The position numbers were made by a program, and so were the translations under genes. The notes beneath the pieces were generated by a model, which did no database searches, was not told the DNA's origin, and worked only from the letters and a program-made list of their open reading frames with translations. From the NCBI GenBank assembly GCA_010672925.1, contig JAAHFP010000040.1, positions 1 through 57,940 on the forward strand: a DNA stretch of 57,940 bases, in the 5' to 3' direction. The DNA comes from Symploca sp. SIO1C2. Its GTDB lineage: Bacteria > Cyanobacteriota > Cyanobacteriia > Cyanobacteriales > Coleofasciculaceae. Of this stretch, positions 48,032 through 57,190 are shown in pieces. How positions within the stretch are numbered: position 1 is the stretch's first letter; the number at the start of each line of letters is the position of its first letter.

Positions 48032-49378
48032 ATGAGAAATTCTCCAGTTGCGATCGCCCGAGGCATAGCAGCAAAACTCATTACAATTTTTAGTGGGACT
48101 TTGACCTTCATTGCTAAAAAACTGAAAGGATTAGGTATCCCTATTGGAGTTGTAGCAGGAATAATTTTTGCTCTTAGTCTTAACATCGTTACCTGGGAAG
48201 AAATCTCTACCGTTTGGTCAACTATCTGGAATGCTACTTTTACTCTAATTGCCCTAATCATCATTGCCCTCATTCTTGACAAAGCAGGTTTTTTCCGCCT
48301 GCTGGCTCTTCAAGCAGCCTATTGGAGCCTAGGACGTGGGCGTCTACTTTTTATATTGGTACTTCTACTAGGAGCTTCAGTCGCAACTTGCTTTACTAAT
48401 ATGGGTGCAGCTTTAATCTGGACATCCACTGTAATAGAAATGCTGCTGTTGCTGGGTTTTAGTAGCAGAGCTATTTTAGCATTTGTCTTCGCTGCCGGTT
48501 TATTTGCCGATGCCACCAGCTTGCTACTACCGGTAAGCAATTCAGTTAACCTCATCTCCACAGACTATTTCGATATTCCCTTTTTGCGCTACTTCCTAGT
48601 TATGCTACCAGTGAGTTGTGTCGCGATCGCGACAAGTTTGGGCGTCCTTTGGTTCTTTTTTGATCCCTATATCCCCACCAAATACAGAGTTCCCAATTTA
48701 CCCTCATCCGAGCAAGTCATTTGTGATCCCCTAGTCTGTCAATGGAGTTGGGCAATTGTCGGGTTACTCCTCATTGGCTATTTGGTTGCTCAAGCTTTAG
48801 CTATTCCCGTTTGCCTAATTGCCGGGGGCGCTGCTGTGATTCTGCTGATTTTAGCAGGACGTTGGTTCCATAATAGCCCCGCAATTATTCCGGTTAACCA
48901 GTTAGGGCAGGAAGTTCCCTGGCTTGCAATTTTATTAAGCTTGGCGATGTGCTTGGTCGTCATCGATTTGGGTAATGTTGGCATGATCGAGCTATTGAGC
49001 CAACTCTTAGAAGAACTAGCTAACTGGGGACTAACTCTGATTGCTACTGGTACTGCTTTCCTGGCAACTCTGCTATCTAGTGTGATCAATAATCTACCAA
49101 CAGTACTGATTAATGTCCAAGCAATTCAAGGTACCACTGGTCTAGATCCAACTATTCAAGAAGTGATGGTATACGCCAATGTCATTGGTTGTACTATTGG
49201 AGCAAAGATTTCACCAATTGGCAGTCTCTCTACTCTCATTTGGCTGAATATTTTGGCCAGAAAAAGACTTAATCTCAACTGGGTTCAATACACCCGCATG
49301 GCCATCATCTTAACCATACCTGTGTTGTTTGTGAGCCTGTTGAGCTTAGCAATGTGGTTACCTTGGTTGATTGCTTGA
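48032..49378 (+). CDS. arsB: ArsB-type arsenite efflux permease
   Basis: A 448-residue integral membrane protein with about 11-12 helices. IALILDKAGFFRLLALQAA, SVATCFTNMGAALIWTSTV, VINNLPTVLINVQAI and CTIGAKISPIGSLSTLIWL match ArsB of the ion-transporter superfamily, which exports arsenite or antimonite. There is no arsR, arsC or arsA gene nearby. Start ATG at 48032; no strong Shine-Dalgarno. Confidence 0.87.
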   Translation: MRNSPVAIARGIAAKLITIFSGTLTFIAKKLKGLGIPIGVVAGIIFALSLNIVTWEEISTVWSTIWNATFTLIALIIIALILDKAGFFRLLALQAAYWSLGRGRLLFILVLLLGASVATCFTNMGAALIWTSTVIEMLLLLGFSSRAILAFVFAAGLFADATSLLLPVSNSVNLISTDYFDIPFLRYFLVMLPVSCVAIATSLGVLWFFFDPYIPTKYRVPNLPSSEQVICDPLVCQWSWAIVGLLLIGYLVAQALAIPVCLIAGGAAVILLILAGRWFHNSPAIIPVNQLGQEVPWLAILLSLAMCLVVIDLGNVGMIELLSQLLEELANWGLTLIATGTAFLATLLSSVINNLPTVLINVQAIQGTTGLDPTIQEVMVYANVIGCTIGAKISPIGSLSTLIWLNILARKRLNLNWVQYTRMAIILTIPVLFVSLLSLAMWLPWLIA

Positions 49379-49749
49379 TTTTTTAGATTGACGCATAATA
49401 TCAATTATACCAAATCCGGTTTACCTTCAACCGCAAGAAGGCTCACACCGAATTCTTGGAATCGGTGTTGAGATGAATTGCACCGCAGAGTTTGGAGCAG
49501 ATAATGAGTCAATCCATTCTTCCAAAATTGTTGCGAGCGTCTTATCTTAATTTTTCGCCTCAGCTCTCTTTTCTACTTAATCTTTTTTCTTTAGGGGATT
49601 CCAGGTTAAGGCTAAGTTACTTGACAAATGTGTCAAACAGTTCTCCCTCCGCTCCTCCGCTCCTCCGCTCCTCTACTCCTCCGCCCCTCCGCTCCCCACC
49701 CTTTTTTTCGCTCACCCGGTTAGGGGTGGGTTCTCCTGCCTTCAAAACA
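49379..49749. other. Intergenic region with family B right half
   Basis: Contains CCAAATCCGGTTTACC (related to 18312), a hairpin ACACCGAATTC/GAATCGGTGT, a CCGCTCCT array and, at 49692-49717, CCCACCC-T7-CGCTCACCC, the right terminus of a family-B element without its left end. Confidence 0.55.
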
Positions 49750-50700
49750 CTATTTTTCCTCACCAGCATGATAGGAACTGCGTACCAAGGGACCAGAACG
49801 AACATGAGCAAAACCCAGATTACGGGCGATCGCACCTAGTTGCTCAAATTCTTCTGGTGTCCAATACTTTTGTACTGGCAGATGCTGGAGAGAAGGACGC
49901 ATATACTGACCTAGGGTAAGGCGATCGCAGCCAATATTACGCAAATCGACCATTGCCTCAATCACCTCCTCCTTGGTTTCACCATGTCCTAGCATTAATC
50001 CTGACTTAGTGGGAATAGTGGAGTCAAAGGTTTTGACAATCCGCAGCACATCAAGCGATCGCTGATATTGAGCTCCTCGCCTTACCCGTCCCTGTAGGCG
50101 TCGCACTGTCTCAATATTGTGGTTATAGCAAGCAGGATTAGCCTGAACTACTGTTACTACTCGTTGGCGTTGTCGGTCTGCTCCTGTCTGGCGATCGTTA
50201 CCTTTCCCTCCCCAAAAATCCGCTGTCAACACCTCAATTTTGGTTTCTGGGTTTAACTTACGGATAGCATCCATGGTGGCAACAAACCAACTAGCACCCT
50301 GGTCTGGTAAATCATCTCGTGCTACGGAAGTCAATACCACATAACGCAAGCCCAACAGACGCACAGACTCCGCCACTTTTTGCGGTTCATCAGGGTCAAG
50401 AGGCATGGGAGCATGACCCTTATCAACTTGACAAAAGGCACAAGAACGGGTACAAGTAGCTCCCATGAGCAGAAAGGTAGCAGTCTTTTGGGCATAACAC
50501 TCGCCCCGATTAGGACAGCGTCCCTCTTCACAAATAGTGTGGATGTGTCGCTGTTTAATAATGCGCTGTACCGTTGAGAGCTCACTGGCTTTACCAATCG
50601 GGCGTCGCAACCAGGTAGGCAAAGCCTCAATTTCTGAGTGCCACTGGTCTTTAACTGGCAAAGTGGTCACCGATTGGTCAAGTTCTGTAGGCAAATCCAT
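49750..50700 (-). CDS. lipA: Lipoyl synthase
   Basis: A 316-residue radical-SAM enzyme inserting sulfur into octanoyl groups of lipoyl proteins. The auxiliary cluster cysteines are 57, 62 and 68 ([12 protein letters not shown]); the radical-SAM cluster is Cys83, Cys87 and Cys90 (CTRSCAFC). Conserved LTADFWGG-like and [10 protein letters not shown] segments are present. The gene ends in [10 protein letters not shown] as usual. Monocistronic. Confidence 0.97.
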   Translation of the reverse strand: MDLPTELDQSVTTLPVKDQWHSEIEALPTWLRRPIGKASELSTVQRIIKQRHIHTICEEGRCPNRGECYAQKTATFLLMGATCTRSCAFCQVDKGHAPMPLDPDEPQKVAESVRLLGLRYVVLTSVARDDLPDQGASWFVATMDAIRKLNPETKIEVLTADFWGGKGNDRQTGADRQRQRVVTVVQANPACYNHNIETVRRLQGRVRRGAQYQRSLDVLRIVKTFDSTIPTKSGLMLGHGETKEEVIEAMVDLRNIGCDRLTLGQYMRPSLQHLPVQKYWTPEEFEQLGAIARNLGFAHVRSGPLVRSSYHAGEEK

Positions 50701-51290
50701 AATTCTTTTTATAGGTTACCAACAAGGAGGAATATCTTTAACCTTGTAACATACAAGAGTAATCGCGTTTGTTATGTAGAGATGTTAGTTTATTTTTAAA
50801 TAAGCCGCTATTCATTCCCAGTTCCATACCCATAGGGTGGTTCCAGGGATCGATGGAGGGCACAAACTTGGTAAAATCTAAGTGTGGGTAAGGTCGCACA
50901 AAAGCTAACTATAGAGCTTGCACTCGTTTCCTAAGTACCTCATAATAGGAAACTCTTAACAGGGAGCAGGGAACAGATATCAGGATTTTTAGTTATTTTT
51001 TGTCTTAAAGGATACATTAACATTTTTTAACCACAAGATATGACTTTGACTCCTTCTCACTCCTGAATCCTTAACTTGAGAGCTAAAAATTGAAGGTACA
51101 AGCTCTGAGACCCCACGGAGGCAATTGCATCCGTAACTAATGAGGTGAAGCCAATCAAATCCTGTTGCCTTCCCCCCAAGGGGGGATAAAGGTGGGTCGC
51201 CTGTTGCCTTTGCCAATTTTTGAGCCAGAGTTTAATTCTTCCTCCAAAAATTGTAATTTTTCTGAAATCACCTCTTCTAAGGAGTTAATC
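50701..51290. other. Intergenic region before a response regulator gene
   Basis: About 590 bp without a gene. At 51099-51200 there is structured-looking text: CCACGGAGGCAATTGCATCC, AATGAGGTGAAGCC and the inverted repeat CCCCCC-AA-GGGGGG (51173-51186). It might be an IS end or a leader; no known riboswitch was recognised. AAGGAG lies 6 nt before GTG at 51291. Confidence 0.4.
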
Positions 51291-51833
51291 GTGGCAACTC
51301 ATAAAATTTTAGTAATCGATGACAGTAAGGTTATCCGGATGCGTGTTAAAGGAATGTTACCGGCTGGTAACTTTGAAGTTCTCGAAGCCAAAGATGGTAT
51401 TGAAGGACTAGATTTAATTCGCCAGGAACATCCCAACCTGATCATGTTGGATTTTCTCCTCCCGAAAATGAGTGGTTGGGAAGTATTTCAGCAAATTCAA
51501 ACCAGCAGTGATCTACAGAAGATTCCTTTAGTACTTATGTCTGGTAGAAAGGAAGAAGTAACGGAGAAAATTACTGAACCTTTTGAATATTTTGCTTTTG
51601 TTGAGAAGCCTTTCGAGCAAAAGGAGCTACTCGCAGCAATCAAGGAGGCAATGACAAAAGCGAAAAAACGTCCAGCACCTACACCTGACCCTACACCTGT
51701 AACCTCTTCAGCAGCACCAACAGCAGAAATTGAAGAGTTAAAAGCCAAAATTGCCACCATGCAGACTGAAATTGATGGGTTGAAGAAGCAACTAACTCAG
51801 ATTGTATCTTTCATCAAACAAAAATTGAAGTAG
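51291..51833 (+). CDS. Response regulator with C-terminal coiled coil
   Basis: A 180-residue protein. REC domain with Asp54 (IMLDFLLPKMSGWEV), LVLMSGRKE and Lys in FVEKPFE, then a Pro-rich linker (KRPAPTPDPTPVTSS) and a coiled coil (IEELKAKIATMQTEIDGLKK) at the C-terminus. There is no DNA-binding domain. The GTG at 51291 is chosen because it follows AAGGAG at good spacing and starts the REC domain; a longer frame from 51165 adds 42 residues without domain sense. Probably a phosphorelay or protein-interaction module. Confidence 0.87.
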   Translation: MATHKILVIDDSKVIRMRVKGMLPAGNFEVLEAKDGIEGLDLIRQEHPNLIMLDFLLPKMSGWEVFQQIQTSSDLQKIPLVLMSGRKEEVTEKITEPFEYFAFVEKPFEQKELLAAIKEAMTKAKKRPAPTPDPTPVTSSAAPTAEIEELKAKIATMQTEIDGLKKQLTQIVSFIKQKLK

Positions 51834-51926
51834 TTTGTCATTTGTTGTTTGTTGTTTGGAAATGGGGAATGGGGAATGGGGAAGGTCGAAGGTCGAATTG
51901 GTAATATCTTCCTTGTCCCCCTTGTC

Positions 51927-52048
51927 GGGTGAACGAAATTTTGGGTGGGATTTCTTGAGCTTTGTATCCAAAAATTATCAGTTCTCTCTTCTTCCTCTGC
52001 TCCTCTGCTCCTCCGCTCCTCCGCTCCCCACCCTTTTTTCGCTCACCC
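51927..52048. mobile_element. Family B MITE with 9-bp target duplication
   Basis: 122 bp from GGGTGAACGAAAT to TTTTTTCGCTCACCC, inverted repeats matching in 11 of 12 bases. It is flanked by CCCCTTGTC on both sides (51918-51926 and 52049-52057). The core TTTCTTGAGCTTTGTATCC is shared with 29380 and 52820. The central part is a CTCCTCTG-type array. Confidence 0.88.
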
Positions 52049-52093
52049 CCCCTTGTCTCCCTCAGCTTCCTCAGATCCTCTGCTCCCCCAGCC

Positions 52094-52690
52094 CTAATCC
52101 AACTCCCGACGTCCTTCTAACGCTCTTGCTAAAGTAACTTCGTCAGCATATTCTAAATCTCCTCCCATGGGTAAACCAAAAGCAATTCGTGTCACTGTAG
52201 TAAAAGGCTTAAGTAGCTGACCAATGTAAAGTGTGGTAGTTTCCCCCTCTACACTGGGATTAATTGCCAGAATTACCTCTTTAGTCTTTTGCTGACTCAC
52301 CCGCTGCACTAACTGCTGAATGTGTAACTGATCCGGTCCAATCCCTTCCATGGGAGAGATGACACCTCCAAGTACATGATATTTACCACGGTACTCCCGG
52401 GTTTTTTCGAGGGCAATCACGTCACGGGAGTCAGCTACTACACAAATAGTGCTGTTATCCCGATTAGTATTACGGCAGATTTCGCAAACGGGGTCAGCGG
52501 AGAGGTGAAAGCAAACTTGACACAAGCCTACTTGCCTTTTTGCTGCCACTAAAGCTTGTGCTAAGGCTTGTACCTCAGCTTCTGAACGCTTGATAATATG
52601 TAATGCTAATCGCTGAGCCGTTTTGGGACCGACTCCTGGTAGTCTTTGCAGTTGCTCAATCAGATGAGCTAAGGGTCTTGTGTAAACCGT
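52094..52690 (-). CDS. recR: Recombination protein RecR, apparent ACG start
   Basis: RecFOR-pathway protein acting in recombinational repair. Reading from ACG at 52690 gives 198 residues, the normal length: [20 protein letters not shown] (helix-hairpin-helix), zinc finger C57/C60/C69/C72 (LCQVC, VCEIC), Toprim domain [15 protein letters not shown] and [10 protein letters not shown]. Before ACG the frame runs only nine codons back to a TAG without ATG, GTG or TTG; GGGAGAG stands at Shine-Dalgarno distance. The first canonical start (GTG 52549) would delete 47 residues including the DNA-binding motif. A mutated ATG, a rare ACG start or a base error are the options. Confidence 0.93.
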   Translation of the reverse strand, partial: TVYTRPLAHLIEQLQRLPGVGPKTAQRLALHIIKRSEAEVQALAQALVAAKRQVGLCQVCFHLSADPVCEICRNTNRDNSTICVVADSRDVIALEKTREYRGKYHVLGGVISPMEGIGPDQLHIQQLVQRVSQQKTKEVILAINPSVEGETTTLYIGQLLKPFTTVTRIAFGLPMGGDLEYADEVTLARALEGRRELD

Positions 52691-52795
52691 TGTCTTCTCT
52701 CCCGGTCTTTTCTTACACTACTATAGCAATCTTACTACGGGAGATCAGATGCAGCAATCAAGCTAGTGCAAGGGTTAGAGCGGATATTTTCTTCG

Positions 52796-52965
52796 GGGTG
52801 AACGAAATTTTGGGTGGGATTTCTTGAGCTTTGTATCCAATAGCTATAAGTTCTCTCTTGTCCTCCAGCTTCCTCAGCTCCCTCAGCTTCCTCAGCTTCC
52901 TCAGCTCCCTCAGCTTCCTCAGCTCCCTCAGCTCCTCACACCCCCACACCTTTTTTCGCTCACCC
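52796..52965. mobile_element. Family B MITE with 9-bp target duplication, second copy
   Basis: 170 bp from GGGTGAACGAAAT to TTTTTTCGCTCACCC, flanked by TTTTCTTCG on both sides (52787-52795 and 52966-52974). It contains the shared TTTCTTGAGCTTTGTATCC core and a CTCAGCTTC array longer than that of the copy at 51927. Confidence 0.9.
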
Positions 52966-53047
52966 TTTTCTTCGGGTCTTATTGAGAATTGCTATATACT
53001 CTAATGTATAGAAATATTAATTAATCTTCAATAATATTGATGATTCC

Positions 53048-54511
53048 ATGACAAAACTCTTAGAGGAATTCTTAACGAATGTCTCCACACTGTTTACAGA
53101 TGAATTATTCTCAATTGGCAGAGAAGAGATTTCTATCCGAGACGTAATTCATCTGATTGTCTGGCATTTGATAGTTATTGTACTTTGCCGCCATCTCAGA
53201 AATTTCCTCAAAAAACGATTGCTCGTCAGGCTAAATATTGATGAGGGTAACCGAGAAGCGATCGCTACCATCATCAGTTATACAATTGGTACTTTAGGCA
53301 TATTGATTGTCTTGCAAGCTAGTGGCTTAAATGTTACTTCTTTAGCGGTAGTCGCTGGTGGCTTAGGGGTGGGAATTGGCTTTGGACTACAGGACATAAC
53401 CAAAAACTTTGTTAGTGGTTTTACTTTACTATTTGAGAGAACCATTAAACTGGGGGATTTTGTGGAATTCGATGGTTTATCAGGATATGTCTCAACTATT
53501 TCCCTGCGAACTACCCTCATCCGTACTAGAGAAGGTGGACATGTGGTGGTTCCCAACAGTAAAATAGTTGAAAGTAAAGTTCTTAACTGGAGCTATGATA
53601 ATTACCATGCCCGAATTCATATTCCAGTGGGAGTTGACTATGGAAGTGATCCAGTAATAGTAACAGAAACTTTATTAAAGTCTGCTTATATGGAGCGATA
53701 CGTTTTACACGAACCTGCACCGTTAGCACTTTTTACCGGTTTTGGGGAGAGTTCCTTAAATTTTGAACTACGGGTTTGGGTTAAACGAATTGATAAAGAG
53801 CCAGATATCAAAAGCTCATTGAACTTCATCATTGAATATAACTTACGTCAACAAAGAATCACTATTCCTTATCCCCAAAGAGATTTGTGGCTCAAGAATC
53901 CAGAAGTATTGAATCCCATCAGACTACAGAGGAAAAATAACCAAGCTACAAGCTACTTACCACACCAGGAATTAACTGAGCAACAAGAACCTCCTCGGCC
54001 ATTAACCGTTAAGGATTTGCTGTGTCAGGTAACTTACTTTGAAAACTTTACCGATTTAGAAATACGACAATTGATTGAAATTGGGTATCGCAGACGCCTC
54101 AGAGCATCGGAAATTTTATTTCATGAAGATGAACCAGGTAATGCTTTTTATATTATATTAACCGGTTCTGTAGAAGTATTTGTCGCAAAAATTCACAAGT
54201 ATCTCACTACCCTAGAAGCTGGTAAATTTTTTGGAGAGCTATCTTTACTCTTAGGAATTCCTCGTACTGCAACGGTTCGAGCCCTAGAAGATACTATGTT
54301 GTTTGTTATTAACAAAAAAGGTTTTGAAAATCTGCTACAAGAGCAGCCAGGTTTATCTGAAATTATTATCGAAGAATTAGGAAAGCATCAAGAAGAGTTA
54401 ACTCAGCGACAACAAGAACTACGAAAATTAGGGCTAGTAGATCAAGAAGAAGATGACAAAAATCCTGTAATTTGGGTTCGTAAGCGTTTGAACAAGCTCT
54501 TTGGTCTTTGA
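53048..54511 (+). CDS. MscS channel with C-terminal cyclic-nucleotide-binding domain
   Basis: A 487-residue membrane channel. Three hydrophobic segments (33-48, 74-92, 97-118) end in the pore-type helix VVAGGLGVGIGFGLQDITKN, followed by the MscS beta domain (IKLGDFVEFDGLSGYVSTIS, GGHVVVPNSKIVESKVLNWS). From about residue 330 to 450 a cNMP-binding domain carries the cassette FGELSLLLGIPRTATV. This is the bCNG architecture, in which cyclic nucleotides rather than tension may gate the pore. Gating and ligand are inferred. Confidence 0.93.
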   Translation: MTKLLEEFLTNVSTLFTDELFSIGREEISIRDVIHLIVWHLIVIVLCRHLRNFLKKRLLVRLNIDEGNREAIATIISYTIGTLGILIVLQASGLNVTSLAVVAGGLGVGIGFGLQDITKNFVSGFTLLFERTIKLGDFVEFDGLSGYVSTISLRTTLIRTREGGHVVVPNSKIVESKVLNWSYDNYHARIHIPVGVDYGSDPVIVTETLLKSAYMERYVLHEPAPLALFTGFGESSLNFELRVWVKRIDKEPDIKSSLNFIIEYNLRQQRITIPYPQRDLWLKNPEVLNPIRLQRKNNQATSYLPHQELTEQQEPPRPLTVKDLLCQVTYFENFTDLEIRQLIEIGYRRRLRASEILFHEDEPGNAFYIILTGSVEVFVAKIHKYLTTLEAGKFFGELSLLLGIPRTATVRALEDTMLFVINKKGFENLLQEQPGLSEIIIEELGKHQEELTQRQQELRKLGLVDQEEDDKNPVIWVRKRLNKLFGL

Positions 54512-54864
54512 AGTCCCATCTGAAAACTATTCAAAAAAAAGGTAGAAGGCAGTCCCGATGAAAAAAAAAGTTCACCATCAGGTCATGAAAGTGGGTTCTT
54601 CCCTGTTGCCTACTTTCAAGTCAGAAGGACCCAAGGGAAGTTGACTAGTTTATCATCTTATTTTGACGTAGAATTTTATCCTATTCCCTATGCCCCATTC
54701 CCGGCTTCGTCAGACGCTGATTATTTATTACTTATTACTTGTTACTTGTTACTTATTCCCAAGCCTTATTTAGAGATGCTATAAACAAGTTAGGGGGATG
54801 GTGCAGTCAATTGAGGACTTATGATTAGCAACAGTTAAGTTAATATCAAAATAAAATTAGCTCT
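54512..54864. other. Intergenic region with TTACTTG heptamers
   Basis: About 350 bp. A run of A bases and an AGGCAGTC-like piece, then four TTACTTG heptamers (54728-54760) and CCAAGCCTTATTTAG resembling the family-D end. No gene. Confidence 0.5.
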
Positions 54865-56409
54865 ATGTATAATAAACCCATTCACGTACTATTAGTCGAG
54901 GATAGCCCCAGCGATGCTAAATTACAGCGCCATCGCTTTTCGCGCCTGGATCAGGAAAAATGGCAACTAGTACATGTTGAGAGTCTAGCTCAAGCTATCA
55001 ACCGTTGTCATGAATTTACTTTTGATGTAGTCTTACTAGACCTTAATCTACCCGACTCCGATGGATTAGAGACAGTAGTCGAATTCCGTGCAGCAGTACC
55101 GAATATCCCAGTTATTGTACTGACGGGCTCAGATGATGATGAACTAGCAATTGGAGCCATTTCACAAGGGACACAAGATTTTTTGTGCAAAGATAAAATT
55201 GACATTCCCTTATTAGTTCGTACAATCTACCATGCTATTGAACGGGAGCAAATACTCAAGCAGTTGCAAGAAAGTGAGCAACGTTTTCGGGCAGTATTTA
55301 ACCAAACGTTCCAATTCATGACCCTGTTGACACCAGAAGGAACGATTCTAGAAATGAACCAGACAGCCCTTGAGTTCAGCAAAGTTAAACAAGAGGATTA
55401 TGTTGGTTTACCTTTGTGGGAGAGCAATGCCTGGAATTACTCCCTAACCAGTCAAAATTGGCTGAAAATTGCTATTGCTAAGGCACGTAATGGTCAATTA
55501 GTCCGAGAAGAAGTTCAAATTCGCTCTGCTGAGGAGGCAATCGTCTGGATTGACTTTTCTCTCAAACCTTTAACAGATGAAGCAGGTAAAGTAATTTTCT
55601 TGATTGAAGAAGGCAGGGAGATTAGCGCACGTAAATATAGGGAACTTAACGCACGCCAACAAGCTCAGGCAGAAATTCTTCGAGTTTGGGAGCAAGAACA
55701 AGAACTCAATCAAATTAAATTAAACTTTGTTTCTATGGTTTCCCATGAATTCCGCACTCCCCTCACTACAATTCACACTTCTAATCATTTACTCGAACAA
55801 TACTATCAACATTTACCGGAGGATAAAATAGGAACATACCATACTTCTATTAAAAAAGCAGTTAACCGTATAACAAGTCTTTTAGATGATGCACTGATCA
55901 TTGGCAAAAATGTCTCGAAAAAACTCAAATTTGAACCAGAAATTTTAAATTTAGTACAATTCTGTGACCGTCTGGTTTCTGAACAACAACCAAAAGTCAC
56001 TAATAATCGTCAAATTATTTTCACTCATAAAGGAAAATGCAACAATGTCTACATGGATAAATATCTTTTACAGCAAATGATTAACAATCTACTTTCTAAT
56101 GGTATTAAGTTTTCTCTTGAAGGTAGTACTATCAAGTTTGATCTCTCCTGTCAGGATGAAGTAGCAACATTCTGCATTCAGGATCAGGGTATTGGTATTC
56201 CGCCAGAAGATCTAGACCGAGTGTTTGAGTCTTTCTATCGCGCTAGCAATGTAGGTAACATTCAGGGAACAGGACTAGGGTTATCGATTGTTAAAAAGGC
56301 TGTAGATTTACATGGTGGCCAGATTTTGCTAGAAAGCCACATAGGTCTTGGAACAAATGTTCTGATTAATCTGCCCCTTAATTCATATCTGAGCAAAGTT
56401 AAAGTATGA
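54865..56409 (+). CDS. Hybrid REC-PAS histidine kinase
   Basis: A 514-residue cytosolic kinase with an N-terminal receiver. REC has Asp59 (VVLLDLNLPDSDGLETV); PAS spans about 135-255; HisKA has His294 (MVSHEFRTPLTTI); HATPase has N box MINNLLSNGIKFS, G1 IQDQGIGIPPED, F box VFESFYRAS and G2 GTGLGLSIVKK. No transmembrane segment, so the input comes through the receiver or PAS. It has no partner regulator beside it. Lysine after the REC strand is in FLCKDK. Confidence 0.95.
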   Translation: MYNKPIHVLLVEDSPSDAKLQRHRFSRLDQEKWQLVHVESLAQAINRCHEFTFDVVLLDLNLPDSDGLETVVEFRAAVPNIPVIVLTGSDDDELAIGAISQGTQDFLCKDKIDIPLLVRTIYHAIEREQILKQLQESEQRFRAVFNQTFQFMTLLTPEGTILEMNQTALEFSKVKQEDYVGLPLWESNAWNYSLTSQNWLKIAIAKARNGQLVREEVQIRSAEEAIVWIDFSLKPLTDEAGKVIFLIEEGREISARKYRELNARQQAQAEILRVWEQEQELNQIKLNFVSMVSHEFRTPLTTIHTSNHLLEQYYQHLPEDKIGTYHTSIKKAVNRITSLLDDALIIGKNVSKKLKFEPEILNLVQFCDRLVSEQQPKVTNNRQIIFTHKGKCNNVYMDKYLLQQMINNLLSNGIKFSLEGSTIKFDLSCQDEVATFCIQDQGIGIPPEDLDRVFESFYRASNVGNIQGTGLGLSIVKKAVDLHGGQILLESHIGLGTNVLINLPLNSYLSKVKV

Positions 56410-56460
56410 AGTGTAGCGATTGCAAAGAATGCATGAGTCCTTAAGATTGAAATCATCGAC

Positions 56461-56886
56461 TTAGGATGCTAATGATTTATTGGAACTAGCTTGGCTCTTG
56501 GTTTTAGTTGCTCGTTTGCCCCAAGGTTTTAGAACAGAGATGCCAATGATAACAACTAAAAAAATAACCTGAATTAGAGTTCCGAGCAACACACCTCTAG
56601 CATCAAATCCATAGATTGGATTACCAAGTGCTTGTAGTCCCTGTTGTCCTGACAGTTTCTCAGCAGTATTGCCCCACGGAAATAGCCAAAACGTTCCAAA
56701 TACAATCAATCCAGTCGTTAGAACCCATTTCGTAATCACCCAATAAAACTTGGTAAATCCATAGTTTGTCCCCCAACAAAGGAATGTTGCCGTAACAACA
56801 GAACCAATTGCAGAGGGAATCACGATCCAATCATCCAACAGATTAATCTCAGATCTTGCACCAAGTTGAACATTGACCTGTGAAGT
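56461..56886 (-). pseudogene. 5'-truncated membrane-protein gene
   Basis: Encodes three transmembrane helices: WIVIPSAIGSVVTATFLCWG, WVITKWVLTTGLIVFGTFWL and GVLLGTLIQVIFLVVIIGIS. In relatives I recall, a further N-terminal membrane part precedes the DDWIVIPSA segment. Here in-frame coding text continues upstream (QVNVQLGARSEINLLDDW) until 56886 and then meets the GGGAATA heptamer array, with no start codon except TTG at 56838. It looks like an N-terminal truncation with the repeat at the breakpoint. A short protein from the TTG remains possible. Confidence 0.6.
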
Positions 56887-57190
56887 TAGGGAATAGGGAA
56901 TAGGGAATAGGGAACAGTGATAAGATTTGACGATTTCAGTACTGAAATTGATTGTTATCAGGCAGGATATTCAGTATTTTTGTACTGGTGCAAGATGTGA
57001 GTTAATTGCAGAGTCGAGGGCATTAAGTACATCTGCACTAGTAGATTTGGTATTTCTCAGGGACAGAAGAAACATACCTAACACCTAACACCTAACTCAC
57101 GGTTCGCTCAAATCAAATGCCTCTAGCCCAATAAATCACCCAAGAGTGTAGTCTGGGTAAGTAGTTGAGAGATGAGACAGGCTTGATAAA
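56887..57190. other. Intergenic region with GGGAATA heptamers and IS end
   Basis: Four GGGAATA heptamers (56889-56917), then GTACTGGTGCAAGATGTGAG (56982-57001), a possible left end of the IS1634-type element, and CCTAACACCTAACACCTAAC heptamers (57076-57096). No gene. Confidence 0.5.

Noticed and set aside
48013-49089. Minus-strand reading frames inside the arsB gene
   Set aside because: They are antisense shadows of hydrophobic codons; no ribosome-binding site or family match.
51099-51200. Possible riboswitch before the response regulator
   Set aside because: The text looks structured, but I could not match it to any riboswitch consensus, and the C6/G6 hairpin is a common filler repeat.
51165-51290. 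Longer N-terminus for the response regulator
   Set aside because: The GTG at 51291 has AAGGAG at correct spacing and starts the receiver domain; the added residues come from filler repeat.
52930-52950. CTCCTCACAC resembling the Yfr1 small-RNA core
   Set aside because: It lies inside the CTCAGCTCC array of a family B element, without the Yfr1 hairpins or terminator.
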